Shown: piece by piece, positions 1 through 11,591 of the stretch
Position numbering within the stretch: position 1 is the stretch's first letter
Layout of the letters: every line of letters starts with the position of its first letter
DNA from: CAYWJT01 sp964458655
GTDB lineage: Bacteria > Acidobacteriota > Aminicenantia > Aminicenantales > Saccharicenantaceae
DNA length: 60,692 bases
Direction of reading: 5' to 3'
NCBI GenBank assembly: GCA_964458655.1
Contig: CAYWJT010000008.1
Coordinates: 1-60,692, forward strand
The notes under the pieces: generated by a model
The model's database searches: none
The model's input: only the letters and a program-made list of their open reading frames with translations
Told to the model about the DNA's origin: nothing
Made by a program: the position numbers and the translations under genes

Positions 1-1014
1 AAGACGGTGGCTATCCTTCTGGTAAAATAACGGAAAAGAGCGGTCCTCAGAATAAAGAGAAATCAGCTTTTGCTCGTATAAAATCTTTCCGAAATGATCG
101 TAGATCTGAACCCTTGGCACAAAATAAAGCTCATCGTTTATTTTTTTATCCCTATTTGAATATATAACGCCGACTATATCTTTATCAGCAAAAATGCCGC
201 CGACGAATGAGAATCTGGCTAATATCTCCTCTATAATTATTTTTTCGGGTTGCATAAGTTCATTTCTTGTCTTCTTATTCATCACGAGGGGCCGGAAATC
301 GTTCGCCTGGCCTTCGATAAAGTCCACCTTTCGAGTCCCAAGATTGATCTTGGATATACTAAGTCTCACGTCGCTCACATAAAAGACCGTATCTTCATAA
401 GTATCTAAAAAGGCCCTCCCAGCGACCCCCGAAACCTCTTCTTGTATTTTTTTATGTCCGCTGGATGATCCGGCCCCGTATTGGTTCTCAACGGGCAATA
501 TATATCCTTTATCCTTGCCCTTGAAATCCCTCATAAAAAGAACATATCCTTTTCCTTTAGGCGATATAGCATACCCACAAATGAGTATGTTATTGCCATA
601 AAGCTTTATCCCGCCAGTTGCCTCCCAGGCCGGAATATCACCTATCTTTTTTAATTCATCATTCTGCATTTTTTCCATTATATGTATGCAATTCCTGCCC
701 GCATCCATGACAGCTATATATGGCTCTTGATAATCAATGAAAGCCAGCCCGCTAAATTCCTCGGGCCCCGGCCCCCTCTTACCCCAGGCTTTCATAAGTT
801 TGCCGTTTTCGTTGAATACTTTAATCTGATTATTATCGTCCATGATATCCGTAAAAAGAAATCTTCCGTCCTCCATCACCGCAAACGAACCTGAGAGTAG
901 AAGGGTAACTTCGGTTTCATTAATAGAAATTGTCTTTATCAAATTTATCTGCCAGCAAAAAAGGAAAGCTGATGAGGATAATATCGATACCAATATCAAG
1001 CCCGTTCTTTTCAT
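1..1014 (-). CDS. secreted six-bladed beta-propeller protein, 3' end outside the window
   Basis: An open frame of 338 codons runs from an ATG at 1014 to the window edge without a stop, so the C-terminus is missing. The N-terminus (MKRTGLILVSILSSSAFLFC) looks like a signal peptide. The body has repeated propeller-type strands, such as GSFAVMEDGRFLFTDIMDDN, then NQIKVFNENGKLMKAWGKRG and later YIAVMDAGRNCIHIMEK. This resembles the NHL/6-bladed beta-propeller proteins common in Bacteroidota and Aminicenantota; their ligands are mostly unknown. It starts 33 bases after the stop of a small exported peptide on the same strand, so the two are probably co-transcribed. The region is more AT-rich than the rest of the window. 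The family call rests on repeat pattern, not on a diagnostic motif. Confidence 0.7.
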   Translation of the reverse strand, partial: MKRTGLILVSILSSSAFLFCWQINLIKTISINETEVTLLLSGSFAVMEDGRFLFTDIMDDNNQIKVFNENGKLMKAWGKRGPGPEEFSGLAFIDYQEPYIAVMDAGRNCIHIMEKMQNDELKKIGDIPAWEATGGIKLYGNNILICGYAISPKGKGYVLFMRDFKGKDKGYILPVENQYGAGSSSGHKKIQEEVSGVAGRAFLDTYEDTVFYVSDVRLSISKINLGTRKVDFIEGQANDFRPLVMNKKTRNELMQPEKIIIEEILARFSFVGGIFADKDIVGVIYSNRDKKINDELYFVPRVQIYDHFGKILYEQKLISLYSEDRSFPLFYQKDSHRL

Positions 1015-1047
1015 TTTATTGCTCCGGGGAGGAGACCATGTCCAGTA

Positions 1048-1278
1048 TTAGTTTACTATCGAGCAGTCAGACGCTTGGCCGATGCAATAGTAGTTGTCAT
1101 ACAACCACCGGCCTTGCAGATAGTAAACAAGCTGCCAAAACAGTGACGTTTCTTGCGTTGTCGTGCCGTATATTGCAGGCGGACTGGCATAAGCCCTTGT
1201 ACTAAAGTTCACCATGCTCGCAAAGATTCCGGCGGCAATGAGAGTCACGAAAAAAATTGAAAGAACTTTTCTCTTCAT
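1048..1278 (-). CDS. small exported peptide with paired Cys, NVEALA-like in layout
   Basis: 76 residues. The start at 1278 (MKRKVLSIFFVTLIAAGIFA) is chosen over an upstream ATG at 1314 because an AAGGAG ribosome-binding site lies 8 bases before it. A basic n-region, a hydrophobic segment (about residues 5-19) and a possible AYA-S cleavage site (about residue 31) indicate export. The mature part would be only about 45 residues, rich in Tyr and Trp, ending in YYCIGQASDCSIVN with two Cys that could form a disulfide. The partner gene immediately downstream encodes a secreted beta-propeller. In Bacteroidota, short NVEALA-type leader peptides sit beside 6-bladed propeller proteins in the same way; that family link is recalled and is based on layout, not on sequence identity. 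Function unknown. Confidence 0.6.
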   Translation of the reverse strand: MKRKVLSIFFVTLIAAGIFASMVNFSTRAYASPPAIYGTTTQETSLFWQLVYYLQGRWLYDNYYCIGQASDCSIVN

Positions 1279-1609
1279 TGTTTGGCTCCTTTTTAAAATA
1301 TCTCCTCCCTGCATAATAATAAAAAAAAAAAAAAAAGACGTGTCAAGTGTTTGGTCTCGTTCACTTCATTAGTGACACCTTGGACTGGGGATGAGTATTG
1401 GTCTTCCATACTCGCGGTGATATCCTAGATTTCGTAAAACTCAACGCGATGGGCCTTGTTGACGTTTTTTGCATGGCCCTGTAGCTATGGGGTTCGCAGG
1501 GGATGATAAACATGATGATCAAATGGCATAGCTTCGCCAATGGCGCAGCTTCGGTGCCGGTCTGCAATGCTTCTGCTCAGGAAGAGCTAATAAGAAACTT
1601 CGACGCCCG
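1279..1609. other. intergenic, no supported gene; A16 homopolymer
   Basis: No convincing coding sequence on either strand. A run of 16 A residues lies at 1321-1336, upstream of the small exported peptide (T-run on its strand). Short frames across 1361-1580 lack ribosome-binding sites and recognisable motifs. Base composition changes from AT-rich to GC-rich near 1580. Confidence 0.5.
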
Positions 1610-1861
1610 TCACCTTTCGAACAGCAGCGACACGTTGGGGCCCGGGGTCCACAGGCCCCAGGTGACGAAGCGCCAGCCCTCCTTGGCGTGCTCCTCGAGC
1701 ACGGCCTCGGCCTGGACGAGGTTGGTGTGCACGACCTTGTAATCCGCCGGCGCGGCCGCGGCAGCCGCCCGGGGAGGGCTGACCAGGGCCCTGACCAGCA
1801 GAAGCATCGCCAGGACGAGCGTGACGTTGATGAGGATGACGGTCGACCTGGGCAGTTTCAT
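1610..1861 (-). CDS. small membrane-anchored protein with DUF4177-like domain
   Basis: 83 residues. It starts at an ATG preceded by AGGAGG. Residues 7-27 (TVILINVTLVLAMLLLVRAL) form one membrane segment or uncleaved signal anchor, followed by an Ala/Pro-rich linker. The C-terminal half (YKVVHTNLVQAEAVLEEHAK, then EGWRFVTWG) has the pattern of DUF4177-type domains: a short strand, a helix that ends in EGW, then two strands. The expected topology places the small domain in the periplasm. It is transcribed alone, downstream of the permease gene on the same strand, with a gap of about 80 bases. Function unknown; the domain match is by eye. Confidence 0.65.
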   Translation of the reverse strand: MKLPRSTVILINVTLVLAMLLLVRALVSPPRAAAAAAPADYKVVHTNLVQAEAVLEEHAKEGWRFVTWGLWTPGPNVSLLFER

Positions 1862-1939
1862 CGGTTCCTCCTATTGCGCAATTAATTAGCACAGCATCCC
1901 CGAACCCTGCAACTCAGGGCAAGGGGCGGCCTCGCGCGC

Positions 1940-3202
1940 TCAGCCGAACTTCCTTTTCACTACGTGCAGAACGGCGCCGGCGGCCAGGCCCGCAAGGCCG
2001 ATAAGCCAGGCGTCCCGCGAAGCAAAGAAGATGAATATCGAGAGTCCCAGGCAGGAAGCTGCGCCCAGAACGGACACGGACCGCGGGTAGAGCCGTTCCG
2101 AGGCTCTCAATCTCAAGGCCGACAGGTTGGCGAGCGTGTAATAGAAGAGCAAGGCGAACGTGCTGACCGCGACCACACGCGAGAGGTCGGCGACCAGGAC
2201 CAGCAGCGTCATGAGGGCGCCCGTCAGCCAGACCGCCAGGCCCGGCGTATGATGCTTCGGGTGGAGCCCGCTCAACGCGCCGGGCAGGTCCCGTCTCTTG
2301 GCCATGGCATAGGCCATCCTGGAGACGCCAAGGATCGATGTCAGGAGGACGCCGGCCGTTGCCAGCAGCGCGCCCGTCGAGACCACCGAGGCGGCAAGTC
2401 CGCTTCCGGTGGCGGCGATGGCCTTGCTCAGCGGCGATTTCGATGCCGCCAGGACCGGCGCCCCGACCAGGCCGACGGCCACTGCGCCCACCAATAGATA
2501 AACGGCCGTCGAGACCGCAAGCGAAAGCATGATGGCCCTGGGGACGTTGCGCTTCGCGTCCTTGATCTCTTCAGCGACGATGGCCACCCTGGCGAAACCG
2601 CCGTAAGCGAAAAAGATGAAGCAGGCGCCGTACAGGATGCCGACCTTCGACGGCGCGAAAGGGACGAAATGCGCGGTTTTTACATGGAGCAGTCCGAAGG
2701 CCGCGAAGAAGGCCAGGATGAGGAGCTTGGCCACGACGATGACGTTGTTGAGCCGGGCCGACTGACGGATGCCGAAGTAGTTGACGGCCGTGAAGGCCAG
2801 GCAGACGAGCGGCGCCGTCCAGGCGGCCGGCAGGAAGGGGAACCAGCCCGCGAGATAATGGGCGAACCCGAGCGAGACCGCCGCTCCCGCGAAGACGTTG
2901 GACATCATCCACATCCAGCCCACGAGGAAGCCGGCGAAAGGCGAGATGAGCTGATAGGCGTATTCGTATATGCTCCCTTCCTTCGGCTGCCAGGCCGCGA
3001 GCTCGGCAAAGCTCAAGGCGGTGAACAGGGACACGGCCGCGGCGATGAGCATCGAGATGACCAGGGCCGGGCCGGCCGCGGCCGCCGCGATACCCGTCAC
3101 GACGAAGATGCCGGCGCCGATTATGGCCCCCACGCTGATGGCCGTGGCGTCGAACAGGCCCAGCGTCCGCTTCAGCTCCCGAGGGCTGCTTTCCCGGCTC
3201 AT
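1940..3202 (-). CDS. APC-family amino acid permease
   Basis: 420 residues with about 11-12 hydrophobic membrane segments and the typical first helix (ATAISVGAIIGAGIFVVTG), in which the GxGIF-type loop is the substrate-contact motif of the APC superfamily. The cytoplasmic EEIKDAKRNVPRAI segment after helix 6 is also typical of the family. It should import an amino acid or polyamine by proton or sodium symport; specificity cannot be read from the sequence. Family members are about 430-470 residues, so this one is complete and compact. The ribosome-binding site before the ATG at 3202 is weak. Neighbours are unrelated small genes, so it looks monocistronic. Confidence 0.9.
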   Translation of the reverse strand: MSRESSPRELKRTLGLFDATAISVGAIIGAGIFVVTGIAAAAAGPALVISMLIAAAVSLFTALSFAELAAWQPKEGSIYEYAYQLISPFAGFLVGWMWMMSNVFAGAAVSLGFAHYLAGWFPFLPAAWTAPLVCLAFTAVNYFGIRQSARLNNVIVVAKLLILAFFAAFGLLHVKTAHFVPFAPSKVGILYGACFIFFAYGGFARVAIVAEEIKDAKRNVPRAIMLSLAVSTAVYLLVGAVAVGLVGAPVLAASKSPLSKAIAATGSGLAASVVSTGALLATAGVLLTSILGVSRMAYAMAKRRDLPGALSGLHPKHHTPGLAVWLTGALMTLLVLVADLSRVVAVSTFALLFYYTLANLSALRLRASERLYPRSVSVLGAASCLGLSIFIFFASRDAWLIGLAGLAAGAVLHVVKRKFG

Positions 3203-3578
3203 TTAGTGCATGCCTTAGCTCATATCCGAGGAGCCGATTATATAGCATCGGTCCGAAATTTGCTTCCACCTTTCGTCCTCAGCGCGGCAGGCGGTTCCGC
3301 CCGGCGGTCCTCCCGAACGCCCGGGTCGGGCCAGGTGATAAAGGTGCGGCCGGCCGGGCGCGCGATTCGCACCCGCGACCCACTCCTAAGCCTACGATGG
3401 TGAAGAGCAGGAGGGAGCCCCCCAAATGCCGCCGGCCGGCAGGCCATCTCTGGCGTCATCAGCTCTTCGCTGACGGACGGCCCCTATGAGACCGGAAGTA
3501 TTCGCTGCTATTCGTCATAGAGCCGGCCGACTGTTGACAACAGGCCGGCAACGGCTTAAATCAATAGGTGAGGGGACA
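3203..3578. other. intergenic, nothing supported
   Basis: GC-rich spacer between the divergent permease and RsbRD_N-like genes. I see no gene, tRNA or clear promoter. A stretch near 3345-3400 vaguely resembles a tRNA T-arm on the minus strand but does not fold as a tRNA. Confidence 0.45.
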
Positions 3579-4046
3579 ATGGAAGAGCGCAGGGGAGAGG
3601 CTCTGTTCCTGACGCCTGTTTCGCGCCGGCTGCTCGAGCTTATCGAGCGCGACGCCGGCGAGCTGACGGCCAGATACGTCGACACTGTCCGGCGGGATTC
3701 CCGGATGCCCACGTACCGCAAGCTCCCCGCAAGCGACGTGTACGACCGGGCTTACGCGGTCTACAGCCGCCTCGGCAAGTGGGTATCCCACGATACGACG
3801 CGCGAGGAAGTGAGGGAATATTGGACGGCCCTCGGCCGCGAGCGCCGCCGCGAAGGTTTCCCTTTCTCCGAAATAGTCCTGTCCCTGTGCCACGAACGCA
3901 GGCTGCTCTGGGCCAAGATCCAGAGCGAAGGCCTGCTCGACACGGCCATCGACCTTTACCAGGCGGCCGAGCTGAATCACCGCGTCATGCTCTTTTTCGA
4001 CCTGGCCTTGTACTACGCGGCCGTCGGCTACGAAGAACAGGTCTGA
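3579..4046 (+). CDS. RsbRD_N-like sensor domain protein
   Basis: 155 residues from an ATG at 3579 preceded by GAGGGG; a longer frame opens at 3486 but its extra residues look non-coding. The protein is all-helical (for example VSRRLLELIERDAGELTARY and FSEIVLSLCHERRLLWAKIQ) and matches the pattern of the RsbRD_N / histidine-kinase N-terminal helical domain found in RsbT co-antagonists and some two-component sensors. It is a stand-alone domain: no STAS, kinase or receiver domain follows. No signal peptide, so cytoplasmic. It may signal stress or ligand binding to a partner elsewhere. Family assignment is by overall pattern and moderately sure. Confidence 0.6.
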   Translation: MEERRGEALFLTPVSRRLLELIERDAGELTARYVDTVRRDSRMPTYRKLPASDVYDRAYAVYSRLGKWVSHDTTREEVREYWTALGRERRREGFPFSEIVLSLCHERRLLWAKIQSEGLLDTAIDLYQAAELNHRVMLFFDLALYYAAVGYEEQV

Positions 4047-4139
4047 ACCGCGGGCCTGGACCCGCCCCGACAGCGCGCGTCCGAGTCGCCCGGCCCTCGA
4101 TTTTCCGACTGATTCGCGCTATCTTTAGGTCCGGTTGCC

Positions 4140-5285
4140 ATGAGCGAACCCGTCGGCCTCTACATCCATTTCCCGTTCTGCCGGGCGAAGTGCCCGTACT
4201 GCCATTTCGCGAGCGTGCCTTACGAAGAAAGCCTTGTGCGCGCCTGGCGGGAAGGGCTGGCCGGGGAGGTGCGGCGCGTCAGGGAAGGCGCGGCGGCGGC
4301 CGCCGCGTCCGCGCCGACCGTCACCTTCGACACCCTGTATCTCGGCGGAGGCACGCCTTCGCTTCTCGCTCCGGCCGAGCTCGCGGACGTTGTGAGGCTC
4401 CTCGAAGAGAGCCTGGCGCTCGACCTCAAGGAATTCACGCTCGAAGCCAACCCCGACGTCGCCGACTCGAGCTTTATCCGGGGCTGGCGGGACGCGGGCG
4501 TCACGCGGTTGAGCGTCGGCGTCCAGTCGTTCGATGACGGCATCCTCGCGCGCCTCGGCCGCGGCTACGACGCCGCCCGGGCTCTGGGCTTCTGCCGCGA
4601 GGCCGGCCGCGCCGGCTTCGCTTCCCTGTCGCTGGACTTGATGATCGGCGTCCCGGGCGAGGACTTCCCGACGACGAGAGAATCGCTCGACCGCGTCCTC
4701 GAGCTCGCGCCGGACCATGTTTCCCTCTACATCCTCGAGAACGTCGAGGAGCTGCCGTTCGAGCGCGCCATGGCCGCGAGCCCCCCTGACGAGGACCTCG
4801 TCGCGGACCTCCACGAGCTCTGCCGCGAAATGCTGGAAGGAGCCGGCCTGCAGCAGTACGAAGTTTCCAACTTCGCCCGTCCCGGGGCCGAATGCCGGCA
4901 CAACCTGAAATACTGGCGCTACGAGCCCTTCCTGGGCCTCGGGCCGTCGGCTTCATCGCACATCGGTCCACGCCGCTGGTCCAACAAGCCGGGATTACGG
5001 GCCTGGCTCGAGGCGCTCGAAAAAGGCGACGACATCCGGGAGGAGGTCGTGCTCCTGACCCCGGAGCTCCAGGCCCGAGAAGCCATGATCTTCGGCCTGC
5101 GGCTGGTCGAGGGCGTCGACATCGAAGAGCTCGGCGGAAGGACCGGCGCCGACGTCGAAGCCCTGTTCGGCCGGGAGCTCGCGGACCTCGTCCGCGACGG
5201 GCTTGTCCTTCGGGAGAACGGCCGTGTCCGCGTCCCGAAGGAGAAGCTGCTCGTCTCCAACCAGGTCTTCGTGCGTCTCGTGTAG
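4140..5285 (+). CDS. hemW: HemW-type radical SAM heme chaperone
   Basis: 381 residues, the usual HemW length. The radical SAM cluster motif CxxxCxxC is in FPFCRAKCPYCHF (residues about 10-22). The GGGTPS motif (LGGGTPSLLA, about residue 65) and the EANPD motif follow, and a HemN_C-like winged C-terminal domain closes the protein. HemW proteins were long annotated as oxygen-independent coproporphyrinogen oxidases but act as heme-binding chaperones; they lack the fourth N-terminal Cys pattern of true HemN, as here (CxxxCxxC followed by H-F). Cytoplasmic. It follows the RsbRD_N-like gene by about 90 bases and converges with the AlkD-like gene. Confidence 0.9.
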   Translation: MSEPVGLYIHFPFCRAKCPYCHFASVPYEESLVRAWREGLAGEVRRVREGAAAAAASAPTVTFDTLYLGGGTPSLLAPAELADVVRLLEESLALDLKEFTLEANPDVADSSFIRGWRDAGVTRLSVGVQSFDDGILARLGRGYDAARALGFCREAGRAGFASLSLDLMIGVPGEDFPTTRESLDRVLELAPDHVSLYILENVEELPFERAMAASPPDEDLVADLHELCREMLEGAGLQQYEVSNFARPGAECRHNLKYWRYEPFLGLGPSASSHIGPRRWSNKPGLRAWLEALEKGDDIREEVVLLTPELQAREAMIFGLRLVEGVDIEELGGRTGADVEALFGRELADLVRDGLVLRENGRVRVPKEKLLVSNQVFVRLV

Positions 5286-5440
5286 GACCGCCGCCCGCGC
5301 CGGTCAAGACCTGGGCAGGGGACCTTTCATGTCGCGCTCCATGGAACGGTCTCGACGACGGGGACCGAAGGGCACGGTATAGTACGCCCGCTTTTCGATA
5401 ACGGGAATAACCAAAGGCGCGAGGGGCCGTTGGCGCGGCC

Positions 5441-6187
5441 TTATCGCCGGGTCAGCTCAAGGAGACGGCGCCGCTTCGGCTCCGGAAAGCGCTCGATGGC
5501 GTAGCGGACGGTCGTGCGCGGGACGGCCGGGCCGTGCCGGAGCAAAAAGGCCTCGAGCCGCTTCGGGTCGGTCTTGCCGGCTTCGCGCAGCAGCCAGCCC
5601 GCGGCCTTGTGGATGAGGTCGTCGTCCACGGGGAAAAGGGAAGCCGCGACCTCGTAGATAACGGGCAGGAATTCCGGATTCTTGGCCGGCTTGATGAAGG
5701 AGACGGCCGAGGCCCGCTTCACCCAGCGGTTGGGATGGAAGGCCCAGCGCTTGAGCTCGTCGGCGACCTCAGGATGCCGCGCGATAAGCGCGCCCATGCT
5801 CGCGGTGCAGAAGACGTCGACCGAAGCCCAGTTGTCGAGCCAGTCCTTCTCGAGCCAGCCCTTGACTACGGGCAGTAGGCCGGGGTGGAAGTCCTTCTTG
5901 AAGCGCTCGAAAACGAGTATGGCCACGGCCTTGGCTTCGAGCTCGGGCCTGGGAAGGAGCAGGCGGCAGAGCTCGACCGCGTCGTCCAGGGTCCAGGCGC
6001 CTTTGACCGAGGCGAAGAGCTCCCCGGCCAGCGACCGCAGGACGGGCGCCGCCACGCCGAAGCATTTCACCGTGTCCTTGAAGTAGGCCTGGGCGCCGGC
6101 CGCTTTGATCGGGTCGGACATTTTCCGGAGGCGCGCCAGGGCCAGACGCGCGACTTGGCGAGGTTCGAGTCGTGCCGCTTTTTTCAT
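5441..6187 (-). CDS. AlkD-like DNA alkylation repair protein (HEAT repeats)
   Basis: 248 residues of helical HEAT-like repeats with the family signatures YFKDTVKCFGVAAPVLR near the N-terminus, DNWASVDVFCTASMG in the middle (Asp/Trp positions that line the DNA-contact groove of AlkD) and RWVKRASAVSFIKPAK, then a C-terminal RYAIERFPE. AlkD-type enzymes excise bulky or cationic N3/N7-alkylpurines without flipping the base. No clear ribosome-binding site precedes the ATG at 6187; an internal ATG at 6118 is an alternative start. It is convergent with hemW and apparently transcribed alone. Confidence 0.85.
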   Translation of the reverse strand: MKKAARLEPRQVARLALARLRKMSDPIKAAGAQAYFKDTVKCFGVAAPVLRSLAGELFASVKGAWTLDDAVELCRLLLPRPELEAKAVAILVFERFKKDFHPGLLPVVKGWLEKDWLDNWASVDVFCTASMGALIARHPEVADELKRWAFHPNRWVKRASAVSFIKPAKNPEFLPVIYEVAASLFPVDDDLIHKAAGWLLREAGKTDPKRLEAFLLRHGPAVPRTTVRYAIERFPEPKRRRLLELTRR

Positions 6188-6241
6188 GGGGGGATTCTAT
6201 GTCAGTCGGGAGGCGATGGCAAGCCGCGGACGGCTCCGCGG

Positions 6242-6331
6242 GAAACGGGGGACAGGTACCGACCGGCGCCGACGAGATGCGTGCTGTCGTTACCAGTCCT
6301 CCGCTTCGCGTTGCCAGTCCCCCCTTTTTAC
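6242..6331. repeat. REP-like dispersed repeat, inverted pair
   Basis: The core AAACGGGGGACAGGTACCG begins at 6243 and, with its next three bases, matches a copy at 38095-38116 in 21 of 22 positions. An imperfect inverted half (GTTGCCAGTCCCCCCTTTT, about 6311-6329) lies 46 bases further on, so the element could fold as a long hairpin. It sits in the gap of 490 bases between the AlkD-like and S41 peptidase genes, which otherwise holds no gene. Confidence 0.65.
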
Positions 6332-6592
6332 CGCGTTTCCCGCGTTTTCGCGCGGGCGTTCTCTCCGCGGTCGGGTTGCCTGAGGCTTTATTGCGGCCGC
6401 CGCCGTCAGTCGCGTGCGCAGTCCGTCATCCGCTTGCGCCCGGCTTGTGGGAGGCCGGCAGCATCGTCCACATCGCCTGTTTTGTCCGCTTGCGCTCGGC
6501 GTGAACGATAACATATGAGTAATCCGTATATGCGAGGCTTTTCTGCGATGGTTCGCGGCGCTTTTTCCCTGGAATGCGCGCCGCCGCGGGCA

Positions 6593-6598
6593 TATAAT
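6593..6598 (+). promoter_or_regulatory. possible -10 element upstream of the S41 peptidase
   Basis: A perfect TATAAT stands out in a GC-rich stretch 80 bases before the peptidase start. No good -35 box lies at the right distance, so this is tentative. Confidence 0.3.
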
Positions 6599-6677
6599 AG
6601 CTTTCGTATCGCGGCCGGGGCCGCTGCTTAAACTGCGGCGTCGAACCGCCGCCAGGCCCGGCTCTCCAGGAGGAGAC

Positions 6678-9986
<3,309 letters not shown>

Positions 9987-10028
9987 GCGGCGAGGCAGGC
10001 CGCGCGGCTCCGGGGCCGTCGTCGGCCC

Positions 10029-11300
10029 TCAGCGGGCGATATAGCCGGCCCGGCTCAGCACCTCGCAGCCCGGGGACTTGACCCTGACGTCCACTTTCCT
10101 GAAGCCGGGGCCCTCGGCCGCCGGCGGGTCGTAGTAGAGCAGATAGTATTTCCTCGACTCGTCCGCGGCCGCGCGGAAGGCCGCGGCCGGGTTCTGGGCG
10201 CTCTCGGCCGTTCCCCCCGTGGCTCTCGCTATGCCCGAAAACAGCGGGAAGATGTCCTCGGACTGCTCCCTCATGACGGCGCCGAAAAGGTACATCGACT
10301 CCTTGTTCATGAAGATGAAGTTGAACTGGGCCGTGGAATCGGCGAAGGCCTGGGCGAGCCGCTCCATGTTGAAGCTCGGCGCCCTTTTGTAGAGGTTGAA
10401 CAGGTCCTGGAGGTCGTTGAGGATGTTGGGCTGTTCCTGGTACATGCTCATCATGGTGTTGAGGAGGCTGGGGCTTATCTCGGGCCGGAACTCCCTCTGG
10501 TAGAAGAAGAAGACGAACTTCCGGCCTTCGGCCGCCTTGAGGCCCGAGGCGAACTCGAGCAGCTTCCTTTCGTCGATGAGCCGCAGGGCTTCGAGCTTCA
10601 GCAGGGACTGCTTATAACGGTCGATCTGCATCTCGAGGCCGAACATGCTGCCGGCCGAGTCGGTCTCGAGCTCGACCTCGCCCGCCCGGGTGGTGTCGCC
10701 GCCGATGGCCTTGACGATGCGCCGCAGGTCCTGGACCGTGGACCTGTAGTCGCCGCTGCCGTTCTGGATGTCCTTGCGGATGATGTTCTGCATGTTCCTC
10801 GAAACATCCTCCCGCTTCTTCATCGAAAGGGCTTCCGGGGACATGGCGTAGGCCTTCATCGGCGTCACCAGGGTCATGGCGTCGCCGGGCGCGAGATGCG
10901 TCTTGATCAGGTAATCTATGGCCTCGGCCAGCTTCGGGTCCCATTCCGTGGCCTGGAAAAGAAGGTAGAAGTTGCGGCGGGTCGTAGGCCGCCCCAGCAG
11001 GGTGCCCTCCTCTCTGAGGGTTCTCTGGCCGTCCACGAGCGCCAGGCCCGCCGGGCTGACCGGGACGCCGTTGTCCGTAACCTCGAAATCCGCGAGCTTC
11101 AGGCCGTCTACGAAGGCGCCGTTCTTGAGGACGCGCACGGCGAGCTCGACGCCTGGGGCGGCCTGTCCTGGGACGGTCGCGACTTGCTGGCCGGAGCCGG
11201 CCCTGGCCCCGGCTGAAAAGCCGGCGACCGTTAAAAGGGCGGCGATGCCCATGCGCGCGAACAAGCGACCGATGCCCCGATAATCAAGTCTGTTGCCCAT
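10029..11300 (-). CDS. exported VWA-domain protein with degenerate metal site
   Basis: 423 residues from an ATG at 11300 preceded by AAAGGAG (a longer frame opens at 11402 without support). A signal peptide (FARMGIAALLTVAGFSAGARA) precedes a strand region, VRVLKNGAFVDGLKLADFEV, followed by TDNGVPV; this is typical of the VWFA-related acidobacterial proteins (TIGR03436-like). The VWA domain then starts at NFYLLFQATEWDP. Here the usual DxSxS metal motif is replaced by QATEW, so metal-dependent binding is doubtful. The C-terminus (ARATGGTAESA, YYLLYYDPP) fits the family. It is convergent with the S41 peptidase gene, 42 bases away. The role is unknown; such proteins are thought to bind other proteins at the envelope. 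Confidence 0.8.
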   Translation of the reverse strand: MGNRLDYRGIGRLFARMGIAALLTVAGFSAGARAGSGQQVATVPGQAAPGVELAVRVLKNGAFVDGLKLADFEVTDNGVPVSPAGLALVDGQRTLREEGTLLGRPTTRRNFYLLFQATEWDPKLAEAIDYLIKTHLAPGDAMTLVTPMKAYAMSPEALSMKKREDVSRNMQNIIRKDIQNGSGDYRSTVQDLRRIVKAIGGDTTRAGEVELETDSAGSMFGLEMQIDRYKQSLLKLEALRLIDERKLLEFASGLKAAEGRKFVFFFYQREFRPEISPSLLNTMMSMYQEQPNILNDLQDLFNLYKRAPSFNMERLAQAFADSTAQFNFIFMNKESMYLFGAVMREQSEDIFPLFSGIARATGGTAESAQNPAAAFRAAADESRKYYLLYYDPPAAEGPGFRKVDVRVKSPGCEVLSRAGYIAR

Positions 11301-11480
11301 CAGGGTCTCTCCTTTGTCCCCATCCCCATTCGATACGGATGAACGCCAAGACCTGTTTACCGTTCGCGAGGCGTGTGTTCGCGGCCGCGCCGGCGCCGAC
11401 ATTCCGTTCCCGACCGCTTGCCGGCCTCGGTCCTGAGACGTCAGGGTGAAGCGTCACTTCCTGCTCTGGAGGAGGATAAA

Positions 11481-11568
11481 TGCCGAAGAGGGGACTCGAA
11501 CCCCTACTCCCGGGTAAGTGGGAACTAGCCCCTCAAGCTAGCGTGTCTGCCAATTCCACCACTTCGGC
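11481..11568 (-). tRNA. tRNA-Leu (anticodon GAG)
   Basis: The 88-base minus-strand sequence folds as a class II tRNA: acceptor GCCGAAG / CTTCGGC with discriminator A, anticodon stem CTAGC / GCTAG around loop TTGAGGG, long variable arm, and T-arm with GGTTCGAGTCC. The 3' CCA is not encoded. It begins 23 bases after the secG stop and is probably processed from the same transcript. A secG-tRNA-Leu(GAG) order also occurs in E. coli (secG-leuU). Confidence 0.95.
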
Positions 11569-11591
11569 ACGCACGACACGGGAAGCCGTCC

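Noticed and set aside
1503..1742. Plus-strand frame at the composition change near 1.5 kb, possible transposase scrap
   Set aside because: No recognisable transposase motif and no ribosome-binding site; overlaps the DUF4177-like gene on the other strand.
3345..3410. Minus-strand stretch with a GCGAATC-like T-loop resembling a tRNA
   Set aside because: No matching acceptor or anticodon stem could be paired, and the T-loop lacks the standard GTTCGA.
4140..5285. Annotation as coproporphyrinogen III dehydrogenase HemN
   Set aside because: The short length and CxxxCxxC followed by HF match the HemW group, not catalytic HemN.
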